This document shows, piece by piece, positions 1-6,937 of a stretch of 11,351 bases of DNA. A program made the position numbers and the translations under genes. Position 1 is the stretch's first letter. Each line of letters starts with the position of its first letter. The stretch covers positions 1 through 11,351 of the forward strand of contig CAUEKH010000047.1 in the NCBI GenBank assembly GCA_959018155.1, read 5' to 3'. Source of the stretch: an uncultured Hungatella sp. Lineage in GTDB: Bacteria > Bacillota > Clostridia > Lachnospirales > Lachnospiraceae. The notes below the pieces were generated by a model. That model did no database searches. It was not told the origin of the DNA and saw nothing but the letters and a program-made list of their open reading frames with translations.

Positions 1-826
1 CCCCTTCCATCAGCATATCCTGGATGGTACTTAAATCCATGGTGATGCCGTGCTTCTTATCACTGATAAGCTTATATAAATCTTTAAAGCGCGCGGAAGG
101 CGTGATGGCGAACTCATTATAGAACATGTCATTGACATGCTGGTAATGGTCCATGGCCATATACTGATTTCCACTCTGATACAGGGCATAGATCAGATAG
201 TAGTGGGCATCCTCCTCATACTGATCAATGGCGATGGCACGCTGGCATACGTCGATGATAGTCGGATAATCCTTCTTCTGGTCGAGCAGCATCAGCATAC
301 GCTGAAGGAGTTTCTGATATAAGGAGTGGTAATACGTATGGATGGGTACGACCCATGATTCATACTCTGATTTTGGAAGAAAATTCCCTTTATAGACAGC
401 AGCCGCTTCGAGACAGAGGGCGAGCCGTTCCTCGTCAGTGATATCTTCCGCTTCTGAGCGAAGGCAGAGACTTTCAAACTGATCGGTGTCGACAATGGTC
501 TGGATCTCCTTATTCCAGCCATAGGCCTTTCTGTTCTGTACGATCAACTCGTGGGGCGGATATCCCAGCGGTTCAAGAAGCTTCCGAACGCGGAACATCA
601 GCGTTTTTAGGGCACCGGCGGGGTTACTGCTGGTCTCATCCTTCCAGAACAAATCAATCAGTTCTTCCACAGGGATATCCCGGTCCCGAAATGTTATCAG
701 GTACTCGAGAAGGCTCCATGGCTTCTTGGACTGATTATTCTGGTCAATAATGGAAAGTCCGCCAATGGTGACGGAGAATTCCCCAAGCATATTTACATAG
801 ATAACGATATCATCCTGATTATTCAT
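1..826 (-). CDS. SARP/BTAD-family transcriptional regulator (3' part beyond left edge)
   Basis: Reading the minus strand from the ATG at 826-824 gives 275 uninterrupted codons that leave the window at base 1, so the C-terminus is missing. Residues about 8-105 look like an OmpR-type winged helix of the SARP class: a 'MLGEFSVTIGG' strand, then 'KKPWSLLEYL', 'LFW' and 'NPAGALKTLMFRVRKLL'. Residues about 113-256 are all-helical and TPR-like, as expected for the bacterial transcriptional activator domain (BTAD), including 'ESWVVPIHTYYHSL' and 'AIAIDQYEEDAHYYLIYAL'. Such proteins are DNA-binding activators, and many carry an extra C-terminal sensor or output domain, which cannot be seen here. AGAGAGG (837-843) lies 10 nt before the start; an in-frame ATG 12 codons later is less well placed. 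It diverges from the sortase gene. The target genes are unknown; control of the neighbouring sortase is only a guess from position. Confidence 0.85.
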   Translation of the reverse strand, partial: MNNQDDIVIYVNMLGEFSVTIGGLSIIDQNNQSKKPWSLLEYLITFRDRDIPVEELIDLFWKDETSSNPAGALKTLMFRVRKLLEPLGYPPHELIVQNRKAYGWNKEIQTIVDTDQFESLCLRSEAEDITDEERLALCLEAAAVYKGNFLPKSEYESWVVPIHTYYHSLYQKLLQRMLMLLDQKKDYPTIIDVCQRAIAIDQYEEDAHYYLIYALYQSGNQYMAMDHYQHVNDMFYNEFAITPSARFKDLYKLISDKKHGITMDLSTIQDMLMEG

Positions 827-873
827 ATTCTACAGGCCTCTCTAAATCTGTGTGTTTACAATAGTTCAACTTT

Positions 874-902
874 AGTATAAAGAAAAAAAATAAAAAAGTC
901 CA
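874..902 (-). promoter_or_regulatory. Candidate promoter of the BTAD regulator
   Basis: On the minus strand TGGACT (902-897) and TATACT (879-874) are separated by 17 nt of T-rich sequence. The -10 is good and the -35 matches 4 of 6 consensus bases. It would give a leader of about 40 nt before the ATG at 826. The assignment is by eye. Confidence 0.5.
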
Positions 903-934
903 GTACTGCTTATAAAATATACGGGAAAAAAGGA

Positions 935-963
935 TTGAGATTTCATCTGGAATCAGATATACT
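935..963 (+). promoter_or_regulatory. Promoter of the sortase gene
   Basis: TTGAGA (935-940) and TATACT (958-963) are separated by exactly 17 nt, a near-consensus vegetative sigma promoter. Transcription would begin near 970. That leaves only about 11 nt before an upstream in-frame ATG at 981, but a normal leader of about 29 nt before the ATG at 999, which supports the later start. Confidence 0.7.
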
Positions 964-998
964 GTAAAAAAATATGTAAAATGAGGGAAAGGGGCAAT

Positions 999-1763
999 AT
1001 GAAAAGAAAAAGAGCAGCATCGCTTCTGCTTCTGCTGGCACTCATCCTGCTGGCAGCCGGCGGCGTGAAAATGTATTCAGATTATGAAAAAAGAGCAGCG
1101 GCTGAACGGGAGTATGAAAGCCTTGCTGAACTTGCCCGGCAGACACCGGAGGAGACGAGCGAAGCCGAAAGTACCACGGAAGCTGAGACAGAACAGCCTT
1201 ACGAATCGCCCATCCAGTTTGAGGAACTCCGGAAACTCAATCCTGACATCGTCGGCTGGCTTCGGATTGCCGATACAAAGGTTGATTATCCCATCGTACA
1301 GACCGGGAACAACGAGACGTATTTAAATACGGATTTTGAGGGAAAGAAAAGTGTGGCCGGCGCCATTTATCTTGATTATGAATGTGAACCTGATTTTTCC
1401 GGCCGGCATAATATAATCTATGGGCATAATATGAAGAACGGGACCATGTTCAAGGACATTGTAAAGTATAAAGACGAGGAATATTTTAAGGAGCATCAGG
1501 ATATTATCGTCTATACACCGGAGAGGGAGTACCATCTGCGCCCGATTTCCGCCCTTTATACCGACGCAGGCGGGATCCGGAGGAAAACAAAGTTCACTAC
1601 AGACGAAAGCTTTCAGGCGTACGTGGAGGAGATGACGAAAGGCTGTGCCTTCGGGCAGCTGCCGGAAGAACCCATCGGCCAGCTCTGGTCATTTGTTACA
1701 TGCAGCTATGAATTTAATGACGCGAGGACGATTCTGTATGCGTATGAGGTGCCACAGGAGTGA
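999..1763 (+). CDS. srtB: Class B-like sortase, membrane-anchored
   Basis: This 254-residue protein has the layout of a cysteine transpeptidase that joins sorting-signal proteins to the cell wall on the outer face of the membrane. A basic N-terminus (MKRKR) leads into one hydrophobic segment at about residues 7-22 (signal anchor). A Glu/Thr/Ser-rich stalk follows (about 32-70), then the sortase fold from about 75. The catalytic triad is visible: His143 in 'IIYGHNM', Cys235 in 'SFVTCSYEFNDAR' and Arg243 eight residues later. The spacing and the 'LNPDIVGWL' and 'YPIVQ' motifs are typical of class B. The start at 999 is preferred over 981 because AAAGGGG (988-994) precedes it and the promoter lies too close to 981. 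No protein with a sorting signal and no second sortase is encoded in the window, so the substrate is unknown. Subclass B is likely but not proven. Confidence 0.9.
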   Translation: MKRKRAASLLLLLALILLAAGGVKMYSDYEKRAAAEREYESLAELARQTPEETSEAESTTEAETEQPYESPIQFEELRKLNPDIVGWLRIADTKVDYPIVQTGNNETYLNTDFEGKKSVAGAIYLDYECEPDFSGRHNIIYGHNMKNGTMFKDIVKYKDEEYFKEHQDIIVYTPEREYHLRPISALYTDAGGIRRKTKFTTDESFQAYVEEMTKGCAFGQLPEEPIGQLWSFVTCSYEFNDARTILYAYEVPQE

Positions 1764-1793
1764 CCGGGGAAATTTTAAGATTTTATTAATTAA

Positions 1794-1822
1794 TTGAAAT
1801 GAGAAATCATGTGTGATATATT
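1794..1822 (+). promoter_or_regulatory. Promoter of glmM
   Basis: TTGAAA (1794-1799) and TATATT (1817-1822) are 17 nt apart. They are preceded by the AT-rich run 1771-1793, which could act as an UP element. The start would be near 1829, giving a leader of about 80 nt. The leader contains the perfect palindrome GAACCGGTTC at 1855-1864. No T-tract terminator separates this promoter from the sortase gene, so read-through is possible. Confidence 0.65.
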
Positions 1823-1910
1823 ACAGATAATTCTACTATAACAGCAGGTGGATTGAACCGGTTCGGTTATTCGGGCCATTATTTTGCAGTATTAAAAGAG
1901 GAGATAAGAT

Positions 1911-3263
1911 ATGGGCAAGTATTTTGGAACTGACGGTTTCCGAGGGGAAGCCAACGTTACGCTGACGGTAGAGGATGCGTTCAAAGTAGGACGTTTTCTG
2001 GGCTGGTATTACGGGCAGAAGAATCCGGATGAGGTCTGCCGTATCGTAATCGGAAAAGACACGAGACGAAGCAGCTATATGTTTGAGTACTCTTTGGTGG
2101 CAGGGCTTACGGCCTCCGGCGCGGATGCTTATCTGCTTCACGTTACGACGACTCCCAGCGTTTCTTACGTAGTCCGCACAGAGGAATTTGACTGTGGAAT
2201 CATGATTTCAGCCAGCCACAATCCATTTTACGATAATGGCATCAAGGTGATTAATGGCAAGGGCGAGAAGCTGGAAGAGAGCGTCATCACAGAGATAGAG
2301 AAGTATCTTGACGGGGAGATTGGTGAAATTCCGCTGGCAACGCGGGATAAGATTGGCCGCACCGTTGATTTTGCCGCAGGCAGGAACCGGTATATCGGTT
2401 ACCTGATTTCGATTGCCACGCGTTCCTTTAAGAATAAGAAGGTGGCTCTCGACTGCGCAAACGGAAGCGCCTCTGCGATTGCGAAGAATGTTTTTGACGC
2501 GCTGGGCGCCGAGACACACGTGATCAGCAATTCCCCTAACGGTTTGAATATCAATACAGACTGCGGTTCCACCCATATTGAGGCGCTGCAGAAATTTGTG
2601 AAGGAAGTCGGCGCCGATGTAGGTTTTGCGTACGACGGAGACGCGGACCGCTGTATTGCTGTCGATGAAAATGGCAATGTGGTGGACGGCGACGCCATCA
2701 TGTATATCTGCGGTAAATATATGAAAGAACAGGGAGCACTGAAGAATAACAAGGTGGTGACCACCATCATGTCAAACTTCGGTTTATACAAAGCCCTCGA
2801 CCGGGAAGGTATCGGGTACGAGAAGACCGCGGTGGGCGACAAGTACGTCTATGAGAACATGGTGACGTATGGCAACTGCCTTGGCGGAGAACAGTCCGGC
2901 CATATCATTTTCAGCAAACATGCCACGACAGGCGATGGAATCCTGACTTCCTTAAAGATCATGGAGGTCATGCTTGAGAAGAAGGAAAGCCTGGCTAAAC
3001 TCGCTTCTGAACTTGAAATCTATCCTCAGGTCCTTAAGAATGTCCATGTGAAGGATAAGGCGGCTGCTCAGAATGATGAGGCGGTAAAGGCCGAGGTGGA
3101 GAAGGTTGCAGAGGCCCTTGGCGACGGGGGAAGAATCCTGCTTCGCCAGTCCGGTACAGAGCCTGTGGTCCGTGTAATGGTTGAGGCGGCTGATTTGGAG
3201 ACGTGCGGGAAGTATGTGGACCAGGTGATTGAAGTGATGAAAGAGAGAGGCCATCTGATTTGA
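1911..3263 (+). CDS. glmM: Phosphoglucosamine mutase
   Basis: GlmM converts glucosamine-6-phosphate to glucosamine-1-phosphate in the cytoplasm, a committed step to UDP-GlcNAc for peptidoglycan. At 450 residues the protein has the usual family length. It starts with the typical 'KYFGTDGFRG'. The phosphoserine loop is 'ISASHNP', with the catalytic serine at residue 102, the position known from E. coli GlmM. The metal-binding loop is 'DGDADR' (Asp242, Asp244, Asp246). The sugar-specificity loop is 'GGEQSGH' (about 325-331), and the C-terminal phosphate-binding loop is 'RQSGTEP' (412-418). The order matches the four domains of alpha-D-phosphohexomutases. The signature favours GlmM over phosphoglucomutase or phosphomannomutase. 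GAGGAG about 8 nt upstream supports the start. Its stop overlaps the start of the next gene, so the two are probably co-transcribed and translationally coupled. Confidence 0.95.
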   Translation: MGKYFGTDGFRGEANVTLTVEDAFKVGRFLGWYYGQKNPDEVCRIVIGKDTRRSSYMFEYSLVAGLTASGADAYLLHVTTTPSVSYVVRTEEFDCGIMISASHNPFYDNGIKVINGKGEKLEESVITEIEKYLDGEIGEIPLATRDKIGRTVDFAAGRNRYIGYLISIATRSFKNKKVALDCANGSASAIAKNVFDALGAETHVISNSPNGLNINTDCGSTHIEALQKFVKEVGADVGFAYDGDADRCIAVDENGNVVDGDAIMYICGKYMKEQGALKNNKVVTTIMSNFGLYKALDREGIGYEKTAVGDKYVYENMVTYGNCLGGEQSGHIIFSKHATTGDGILTSLKIMEVMLEKKESLAKLASELEIYPQVLKNVHVKDKAAAQNDEAVKAEVEKVAEALGDGGRILLRQSGTEPVVRVMVEAADLETCGKYVDQVIEVMKERGHLI

Positions 3264-3733
3264 ACTATGTAGTGCGGGAGATCAGGAAAGACGAATATTC
3301 CCTGCTGGACCATTTCTTATATGAAGCGATTTTCGTTCCGGAAGGGGAAGAACCTCCGCCTGTGTCGATTATCTGGAAACCGGAACTGCAGGTTTACGTT
3401 GACCATTTTGGTGAATGGAAGGATGACCGGGGACTGGTGGCAGAAGCTGACGGAAAAATCGCAGGCGCTGTCTGGGTCCGCATTATGGATGATTACGGCC
3501 ATGTGGATGACGAGACGCCCTCGCTTATCATTTCCGTTGAGAAAGAATACCGGGGGCTGGGAATAGGAACCGCTATGGTAAAGGAGATGCTTTCGCTTCT
3601 GAAAAAGCAGGGGTATCAGCGTGTTTCACTTTCCACTCAAAAAGCAAATTATTCGGTAAAAATGTATTTGAAAGCCGGTTTTCAGGTTGTGGAAGATAAA
3701 GAAGACGAATATATTATGGTCTGTCATCTGTAG
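3260..3733 (+). CDS. GNAT-family N-acetyltransferase
   Basis: This 157-residue protein is a single GNAT domain that would transfer an acetyl group from acetyl-CoA to an unknown amine. Motif A is clear at residues 94-111: 'EKEYRGLGIGTAMVKEML' holds the R-x-x-G-x-G pyrophosphate-binding signature (Arg98, Gly101, Gly103). The 'NYSVKMYLKAGF' segment (130-141) is the usual motif B region near the acetyl-CoA. The start is TTG at 3260-3262, overlapping the TGA of glmM (3261-3263). GAGAGAGG at 3243-3250 sits 9 nt upstream, inside the glmM end. No ATG gives a comparable N-terminus, so an alternative start would lose the first strand. The substrate cannot be read from sequence. Co-transcription with glmM invites a link to amino-sugar metabolism, but GNAT genes are often placed by chance. 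Confidence 0.88.
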   Translation: MNYVVREIRKDEYSLLDHFLYEAIFVPEGEEPPPVSIIWKPELQVYVDHFGEWKDDRGLVAEADGKIAGAVWVRIMDDYGHVDDETPSLIISVEKEYRGLGIGTAMVKEMLSLLKKQGYQRVSLSTQKANYSVKMYLKAGFQVVEDKEDEYIMVCHL

Positions 3734-3753
3734 CTGCGGACTGAAACGCAGCT
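3732..3753 (+). other. Short perfect hairpin directly after the GNAT stop
   Basis: AGCTGCG (3732-3738) and CGCAGCT (3747-3753) are exact complements around an 8-nt loop. They begin inside the TAG stop codon. There is no T-run after it. It may stabilise the mRNA end ahead of the stronger terminator at 3769. Confidence 0.45.
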
Positions 3754-3768
3754 GTCAGAATTTGCAGA

Positions 3769-3812
3769 AGCCGAAAAGTCCATTGTCAGCAATGTGGCTT
3801 TTCGGCTTTTCT
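3769..3812 (+). terminator. Intrinsic terminator of glmM-GNAT
   Basis: AGCCGAAAAG (3769-3778) pairs with CTTTTCGGCT (3798-3807). An inner CATTG/CAATG pair (3781-3785 / 3790-3794) closes a TCAG loop, with small internal loops of 2 and 3 nt. A short T-rich tail, TTTTCT, follows. This closes the glmM operon before the promoter at 3832. Confidence 0.8.
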
Positions 3813-3831
3813 ATTACTGTTTAGTTTTAAA

Positions 3832-3860
3832 TTGTAAATGACTGTATTTCATGGTATGAT
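3832..3860 (+). promoter_or_regulatory. Promoter of xpaC-telA
   Basis: TTGTAA (3832-3837) and TATGAT (3855-3860) are 17 nt apart, just after the glmM-operon terminator. Transcription would start near 3867, giving a leader of about 125 nt that contains a possible small ORF at 3917-3970. Confidence 0.65.
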
Positions 3861-3916
3861 AAAAATACGTTACGATTCGCGGCTCTCTGGTTCGAAAGGC
3901 CCGGAAGGAGAGGCGG

Positions 3917-3970
3917 ATGGTAATAAAAATGCCACATTGGAAGTTAAGGTGCGATGAAGGCATAAAATAG
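3917..3970 (+). CDS. Possible 17-residue leader peptide before xpaC
   Basis: ATG at 3917 has the best Shine-Dalgarno sequence in this leader, AAGGAG (3905-3910) with 6 nt spacing. It opens the short reading frame MVIKMPHWKLRCDEGIK. The TAG stop (3968-3970) directly abuts an ATG at 3971 that is in frame with xpaC. Such an arrangement would allow translational coupling or leader-peptide control. The peptide resembles nothing I recognise, and a 17-codon frame is short enough to arise by chance, so the ribosome binding site and the abutting stop/start are the only support. Confidence 0.35.
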   Translation: MVIKMPHWKLRCDEGIK

Positions 3971-3991
3971 ATGGAAGAAAGGCCGCTGTGT

Positions 3992-5668
3992 ATGGATAAC
4001 AGGGATTTTTCTAATATAGGGGAACAGATTCGCAGTTCTGTACAGGATGCGATCGATTCCATGGATTTTAAGCAGTTGAACCGGACGATTTCTGATACCG
4101 TTAATTCTGCTCTGGATGAGGCCCGGAGGCAGATGATGAATGGGAATAACCAGAAGGCCGGTCAGGCCGGGGACAGGGAAGTATACCGGGTCAATTACGG
4201 GGAAGGCGGTATTGCGGACAGTATCCGAAGTGGTAGAAATAGAAATCAGGCGGACGATGATGGAGAGAGGCAAAGAAGCGCCAGTGGCGGCGACGAAAAA
4301 CGGTCGTATAGCAGTGGAGAGAGAGCGGGAAGCGCCGGAAGCAGCTATGAGAATCGGTCGTTCAGCGGTGGAGAGAGCGTAGGAAGCGCCGGCAGCGGCT
4401 ACAGCAATCAGTCTTACAACAGTAGTCGGAAAGCAGAAAATACCGGACGCGGATATCAGAGATTTAGCAGCCCCCATCAGAGACGTGAATCGGATCGAGG
4501 AAGGTCTGCTGGAGGGCAGGCGGCATATAACTGGAGTCGAAGGAATGAAAATACAGATGGCCCGGGATATCGTCCATTCCAGACGAGCCGGCAGGAGACG
4601 GCAGGGCAGCAAAGGTCTTCTGTGAGAGGACCGAAGGTGACAGCGGTGAGGGTGAATCAGACAGGCCGTGTAGCCGGAATTCTCTATACCGTGTTTGGCG
4701 GAATCGGTCTTGGCGTTTCGGGAATTCTCTTTCTCGTAGTCGGGATTCTGGCTCTGGTGGCGAAACCTTTATGGGGGGCGGTGCTTGGTTCTACTGCCTT
4801 AACGCTTCTGCTGACCGGAGTATTTGGGACCATGCTTGGGACAGGCATTTCCATCAGACGCAGACTCAGGAGGGCGAAACGGTATCTGGAGGTGGCGGGA
4901 GAACGTCTCTACTGCGATATTGAAGAACTGTCCGGCATTATTGGAAAATCGAGAAAATACGTAATTAAGGATTTACAGAAAATGATCGAGAAAGGGATTC
5001 TTCCGGAAGGCCATCTCGATGAACAGAGGACATGCCTGATTTTGAGTGATGAGACGTACCGGCAGTATTTGGAGACGCAGAAGGCGCTGAAGCTGCGGCA
5101 GCAGGAGGAAGCGGCGTTAGAGGATGACCGGAAAAAGAAGGCGGGACAGAAAGATCAGGAACAGCAAAAAACAGAGGCGTCAAAGCCGTCCGGGCAGGCA
5201 GAAAATACAGAGAAGATGCCGGAAGGTCTGGAACAGATGATGGCAGAGGGGCGCAACTATCTGCGGATTTTGCGGGAAGCCAATGAAGCAATTCCGGGCG
5301 AGGTGATTTCTGCTAAAATATCAAAGCTGGAGACGGTGATACGCAAGATTTTTGAATCGGTAGAGCGCCATCCGGAACAGATGGAAGAGATGGAAAAATT
5401 TATGGGATATTATCTGCCAACCACGGTAAAACTGGTAAAAGCCTACCGCGATTTTGACCAGGTGGAGATAGAGGGAGATAATATCGCGTCAGCGAAGCAC
5501 GAGATTGAAGAGACGCTGGACACGATAAACAGAGCATTTGAGCGCCTGCTTGATGACTTATATCAGGACGCCGCGATAGATATTACCACGGATGCATCGG
5601 TACTCCAGACAATGCTGGAGAAAGACGGATTCGCAGGAAGTGATTTTGACAGGAGGAATGAGGTATGA
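3992..5668 (+). CDS. xpaC: XpaC-like membrane protein (5-bromo-4-chloroindolyl phosphate hydrolysis family)
   Basis: The protein has 558 residues from the ATG at 3992. Residues 1-50 are amphipathic helix, and 51-220 are a Ser/Gly/Arg-rich, probably disordered stretch. Within it is an 18-residue tandem repeat (104-121 and 122-139, with a degenerate third copy). Two adjacent hydrophobic segments (about 227-257 and 261-288) form a membrane hairpin, followed by the basic 'RRRLRRAKR'. A compact segment (about 300-360) looks like a winged helix or similar fold. After a charged linker (365-415), a helical domain (416-545) matches the XpaC region. The family name comes from an indicator-dye phenotype in Bacillus; the true role is unknown. 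Assignment rests on the hairpin-plus-helical layout and on the telA partner, which it overlaps by ATGA. An in-frame ATG at 3971 would add 7 residues; GAAAGG before 3992 and the 'MDNRDFSNIG' start favour 3992. Confidence 0.72.
   Translation: MDNRDFSNIGEQIRSSVQDAIDSMDFKQLNRTISDTVNSALDEARRQMMNGNNQKAGQAGDREVYRVNYGEGGIADSIRSGRNRNQADDDGERQRSASGGDEKRSYSSGERAGSAGSSYENRSFSGGESVGSAGSGYSNQSYNSSRKAENTGRGYQRFSSPHQRRESDRGRSAGGQAAYNWSRRNENTDGPGYRPFQTSRQETAGQQRSSVRGPKVTAVRVNQTGRVAGILYTVFGGIGLGVSGILFLVVGILALVAKPLWGAVLGSTALTLLLTGVFGTMLGTGISIRRRLRRAKRYLEVAGERLYCDIEELSGIIGKSRKYVIKDLQKMIEKGILPEGHLDEQRTCLILSDETYRQYLETQKALKLRQQEEAALEDDRKKKAGQKDQEQQKTEASKPSGQAENTEKMPEGLEQMMAEGRNYLRILREANEAIPGEVISAKISKLETVIRKIFESVERHPEQMEEMEKFMGYYLPTTVKLVKAYRDFDQVEIEGDNIASAKHEIEETLDTINRAFERLLDDLYQDAAIDITTDASVLQTMLEKDGFAGSDFDRRNEV
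4301..4408 (+). repeat. Two 54-bp tandem repeat units inside xpaC
   Basis: Bases 4301-4354 and 4355-4408 are near-identical in-frame units, each opening with CGGTCGT and sharing GGAAGCGCCGG. They encode RSYSSGERAGSAGSSYEN and RSFSGGESVGSAGSGYSN. A decayed third copy follows. In-frame tandem units in a low-complexity linker suggest expansion by slippage or unequal exchange, and possible length variation between strains. Confidence 0.75.
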
Positions 5669-6822
5669 GTATGGATATTGAAGAGATGTTGAAGGAAGCG
5701 CCGCAGCTGACCCTGGACCCGTTTGCACAGGAGGTCCCGGCGAAGGCGGAAATAAAGCCGGCAGACCAGGCGCAGCTGGTGGAGGAATCGGTTCCGGAGG
5801 TGGAACTGACGCCGGAAGAGCAGAGGATGGTTGACGCGTTTGCCGCTCAGATTAATCTGACGGATTCCAATATGGTGCTCCGGTACGGCGCAGGCGCTCA
5901 GAAAAAGATTGCCGATTTCTCCGAGGCGGCGTTAGACAATGTGAAGACCAAGGATTTAGGGGAAATCGGTCAGATGTTAAGTGATGTCGTCACGGAACTC
6001 AAGAGTTTTGAGATCGAGGAAGAGGACAGGGGATTTTTCGGTTTCTTCAAGAAGAGTTCCAATAAGCTGGAAGGGATGAAGGCAAAATACGGGAAGGCGG
6101 AAGCAAATGTCAACCAGATTTGCAAGGTGCTGGAGAATCATCAGATTCAGCTGTTAAAGGATATTGCCCTTCTCGATAAAATGTATGACTTAAATACCAC
6201 ATACTTTAAAGAACTGAGTATGTACATTCTGGCCGGTAAAAAGAAATTAAATGAGGTCGAGAAAGAGGAACTGCCGCGTCTCATGGAAAAGGCCCAGAAG
6301 AGCGGACTGCCTGAGGATGCCCAGGCTGCCAACGATTTGGCGTCGCTGTGCAACCGGTTTGAGAAAAAGCTTCACGATCTGGAACTGACCCGTATGATCT
6401 CGATTCAGATGGCACCTCAGATTCGTCTGGTGCAGAATAATGATACTCTGATGTCCGAGAAGATTCAGTCCACGATTGTCAACACAATTCCACTGTGGAA
6501 GAGCCAGATGGTGCTTGCTATCGGCATTAACCACTCTGAGCAGGCCGCAAGAGCCCAGCGTGAGGTCACGGATATGACAAATGAACTGCTGAGGAAGAAT
6601 GCGGAAGTGTTAAAGACTGCCACCATAGAGACGGCTAAGGAGTCGGAACGCGGCATTGTCGATATGGAGACGCTTAAGATTACCAATGAATCCCTGATTA
6701 CGACCCTCGATGAGGTGGTTCGAATCCAGACGGAAGGCCGTGCCAAACGGCAGGAGGCCGAGATAGAACTCCGCCGTATGGAAGGGGAACTGAAGCAGAA
6801 GCTTCTGGAAATGAGCAATTAA
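5665..6822 (+). CDS. telA: TelA-family (toxic anion resistance) protein
   Basis: This 385-residue, soluble, largely helical protein has the family's usual length. After an acidic, Pro-rich N-terminus (about 1-50) comes the conserved opening 'RYGAGAQKKIADFSEAALDNVKTKDLGEIG' region (about 73-102). 'FFGFFKKSSNKLEGMKAKY' follows (about 124-142), then long heptad-rich helices with 'ETAKESERGIVDMETLKITNESLITTLDEVVRIQTEGRAKR', the C-terminal TelA signature. The family was named for tellurite resistance on plasmids, but chromosomal copies paired with xpaC are widespread and their biochemical role is not settled; envelope-stress or antimicrobial tolerance has been proposed. The start ATG overlaps the xpaC stop (ATGA). 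AGGAGG (5651-5656) is 8 nt upstream, so translation is probably both coupled and independently initiated. A long inverted repeat follows the stop. Confidence 0.9.
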   Translation: MSMDIEEMLKEAPQLTLDPFAQEVPAKAEIKPADQAQLVEESVPEVELTPEEQRMVDAFAAQINLTDSNMVLRYGAGAQKKIADFSEAALDNVKTKDLGEIGQMLSDVVTELKSFEIEEEDRGFFGFFKKSSNKLEGMKAKYGKAEANVNQICKVLENHQIQLLKDIALLDKMYDLNTTYFKELSMYILAGKKKLNEVEKEELPRLMEKAQKSGLPEDAQAANDLASLCNRFEKKLHDLELTRMISIQMAPQIRLVQNNDTLMSEKIQSTIVNTIPLWKSQMVLAIGINHSEQAARAQREVTDMTNELLRKNAEVLKTATIETAKESERGIVDMETLKITNESLITTLDEVVRIQTEGRAKRQEAEIELRRMEGELKQKLLEMSN

Positions 6823-6828
6823 AAAGAA

Positions 6829-6879
6829 CAGTTAAGCCAGTATGAACAGGAATCCGCCCTGTCCACACTGGCTTAACTG
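6829..6879. terminator. Long inverted repeat after telA, probable terminator
   Basis: CAGTTAAGCCAGT (6829-6841) is an exact inverted copy of ACTGGCTTAACTG (6867-6879). A further ACAGG/CCTGT pair (6846-6850 / 6858-6862) lies inside. The downstream plus-strand sequence, CTATAATTAAGG, is not a T-tract. The A-run just upstream (6820-6826) would give a T-tract on the minus strand. Its efficiency as a plus-strand terminator is therefore uncertain. Confidence 0.6.
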
Positions 6880-6902
6880 CTATAATTAAGGCAATTTATC
6901 TC

Positions 6903-6931
6903 TTGCCACCCATTTCCAATCGTGCTATAAT
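6903..6931 (+). promoter_or_regulatory. Promoter of leuA
   Basis: TTGCCA (6903-6908) and a perfect TATAAT (6926-6931) are 17 nt apart, the best -10 match in the window. Transcription would start near 6938, leaving a 5' leader of about 285 nt before leuA. Confidence 0.78.
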
Positions 6932-6937
6932 AGATTA

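Noticed and set aside
137..322. Plus-strand ORF of 61 codons at the left edge
   Set aside because: It lies antisense within the BTAD regulator, which has an open frame from 826 to the edge with clear domain motifs.
3881..3900. tRNA T-arm-like GGTTCGA in the xpaC leader
   Set aside because: No acceptor stem, anticodon arm or D-arm can be built around it.
3944..4612. Minus-strand ORF of 222 codons opposite xpaC
   Set aside because: It is a shadow of the repetitive Ser/Gly-rich coding region in xpaC; its Ser/Ala/Ile repeats mirror the 54-bp tandem units.
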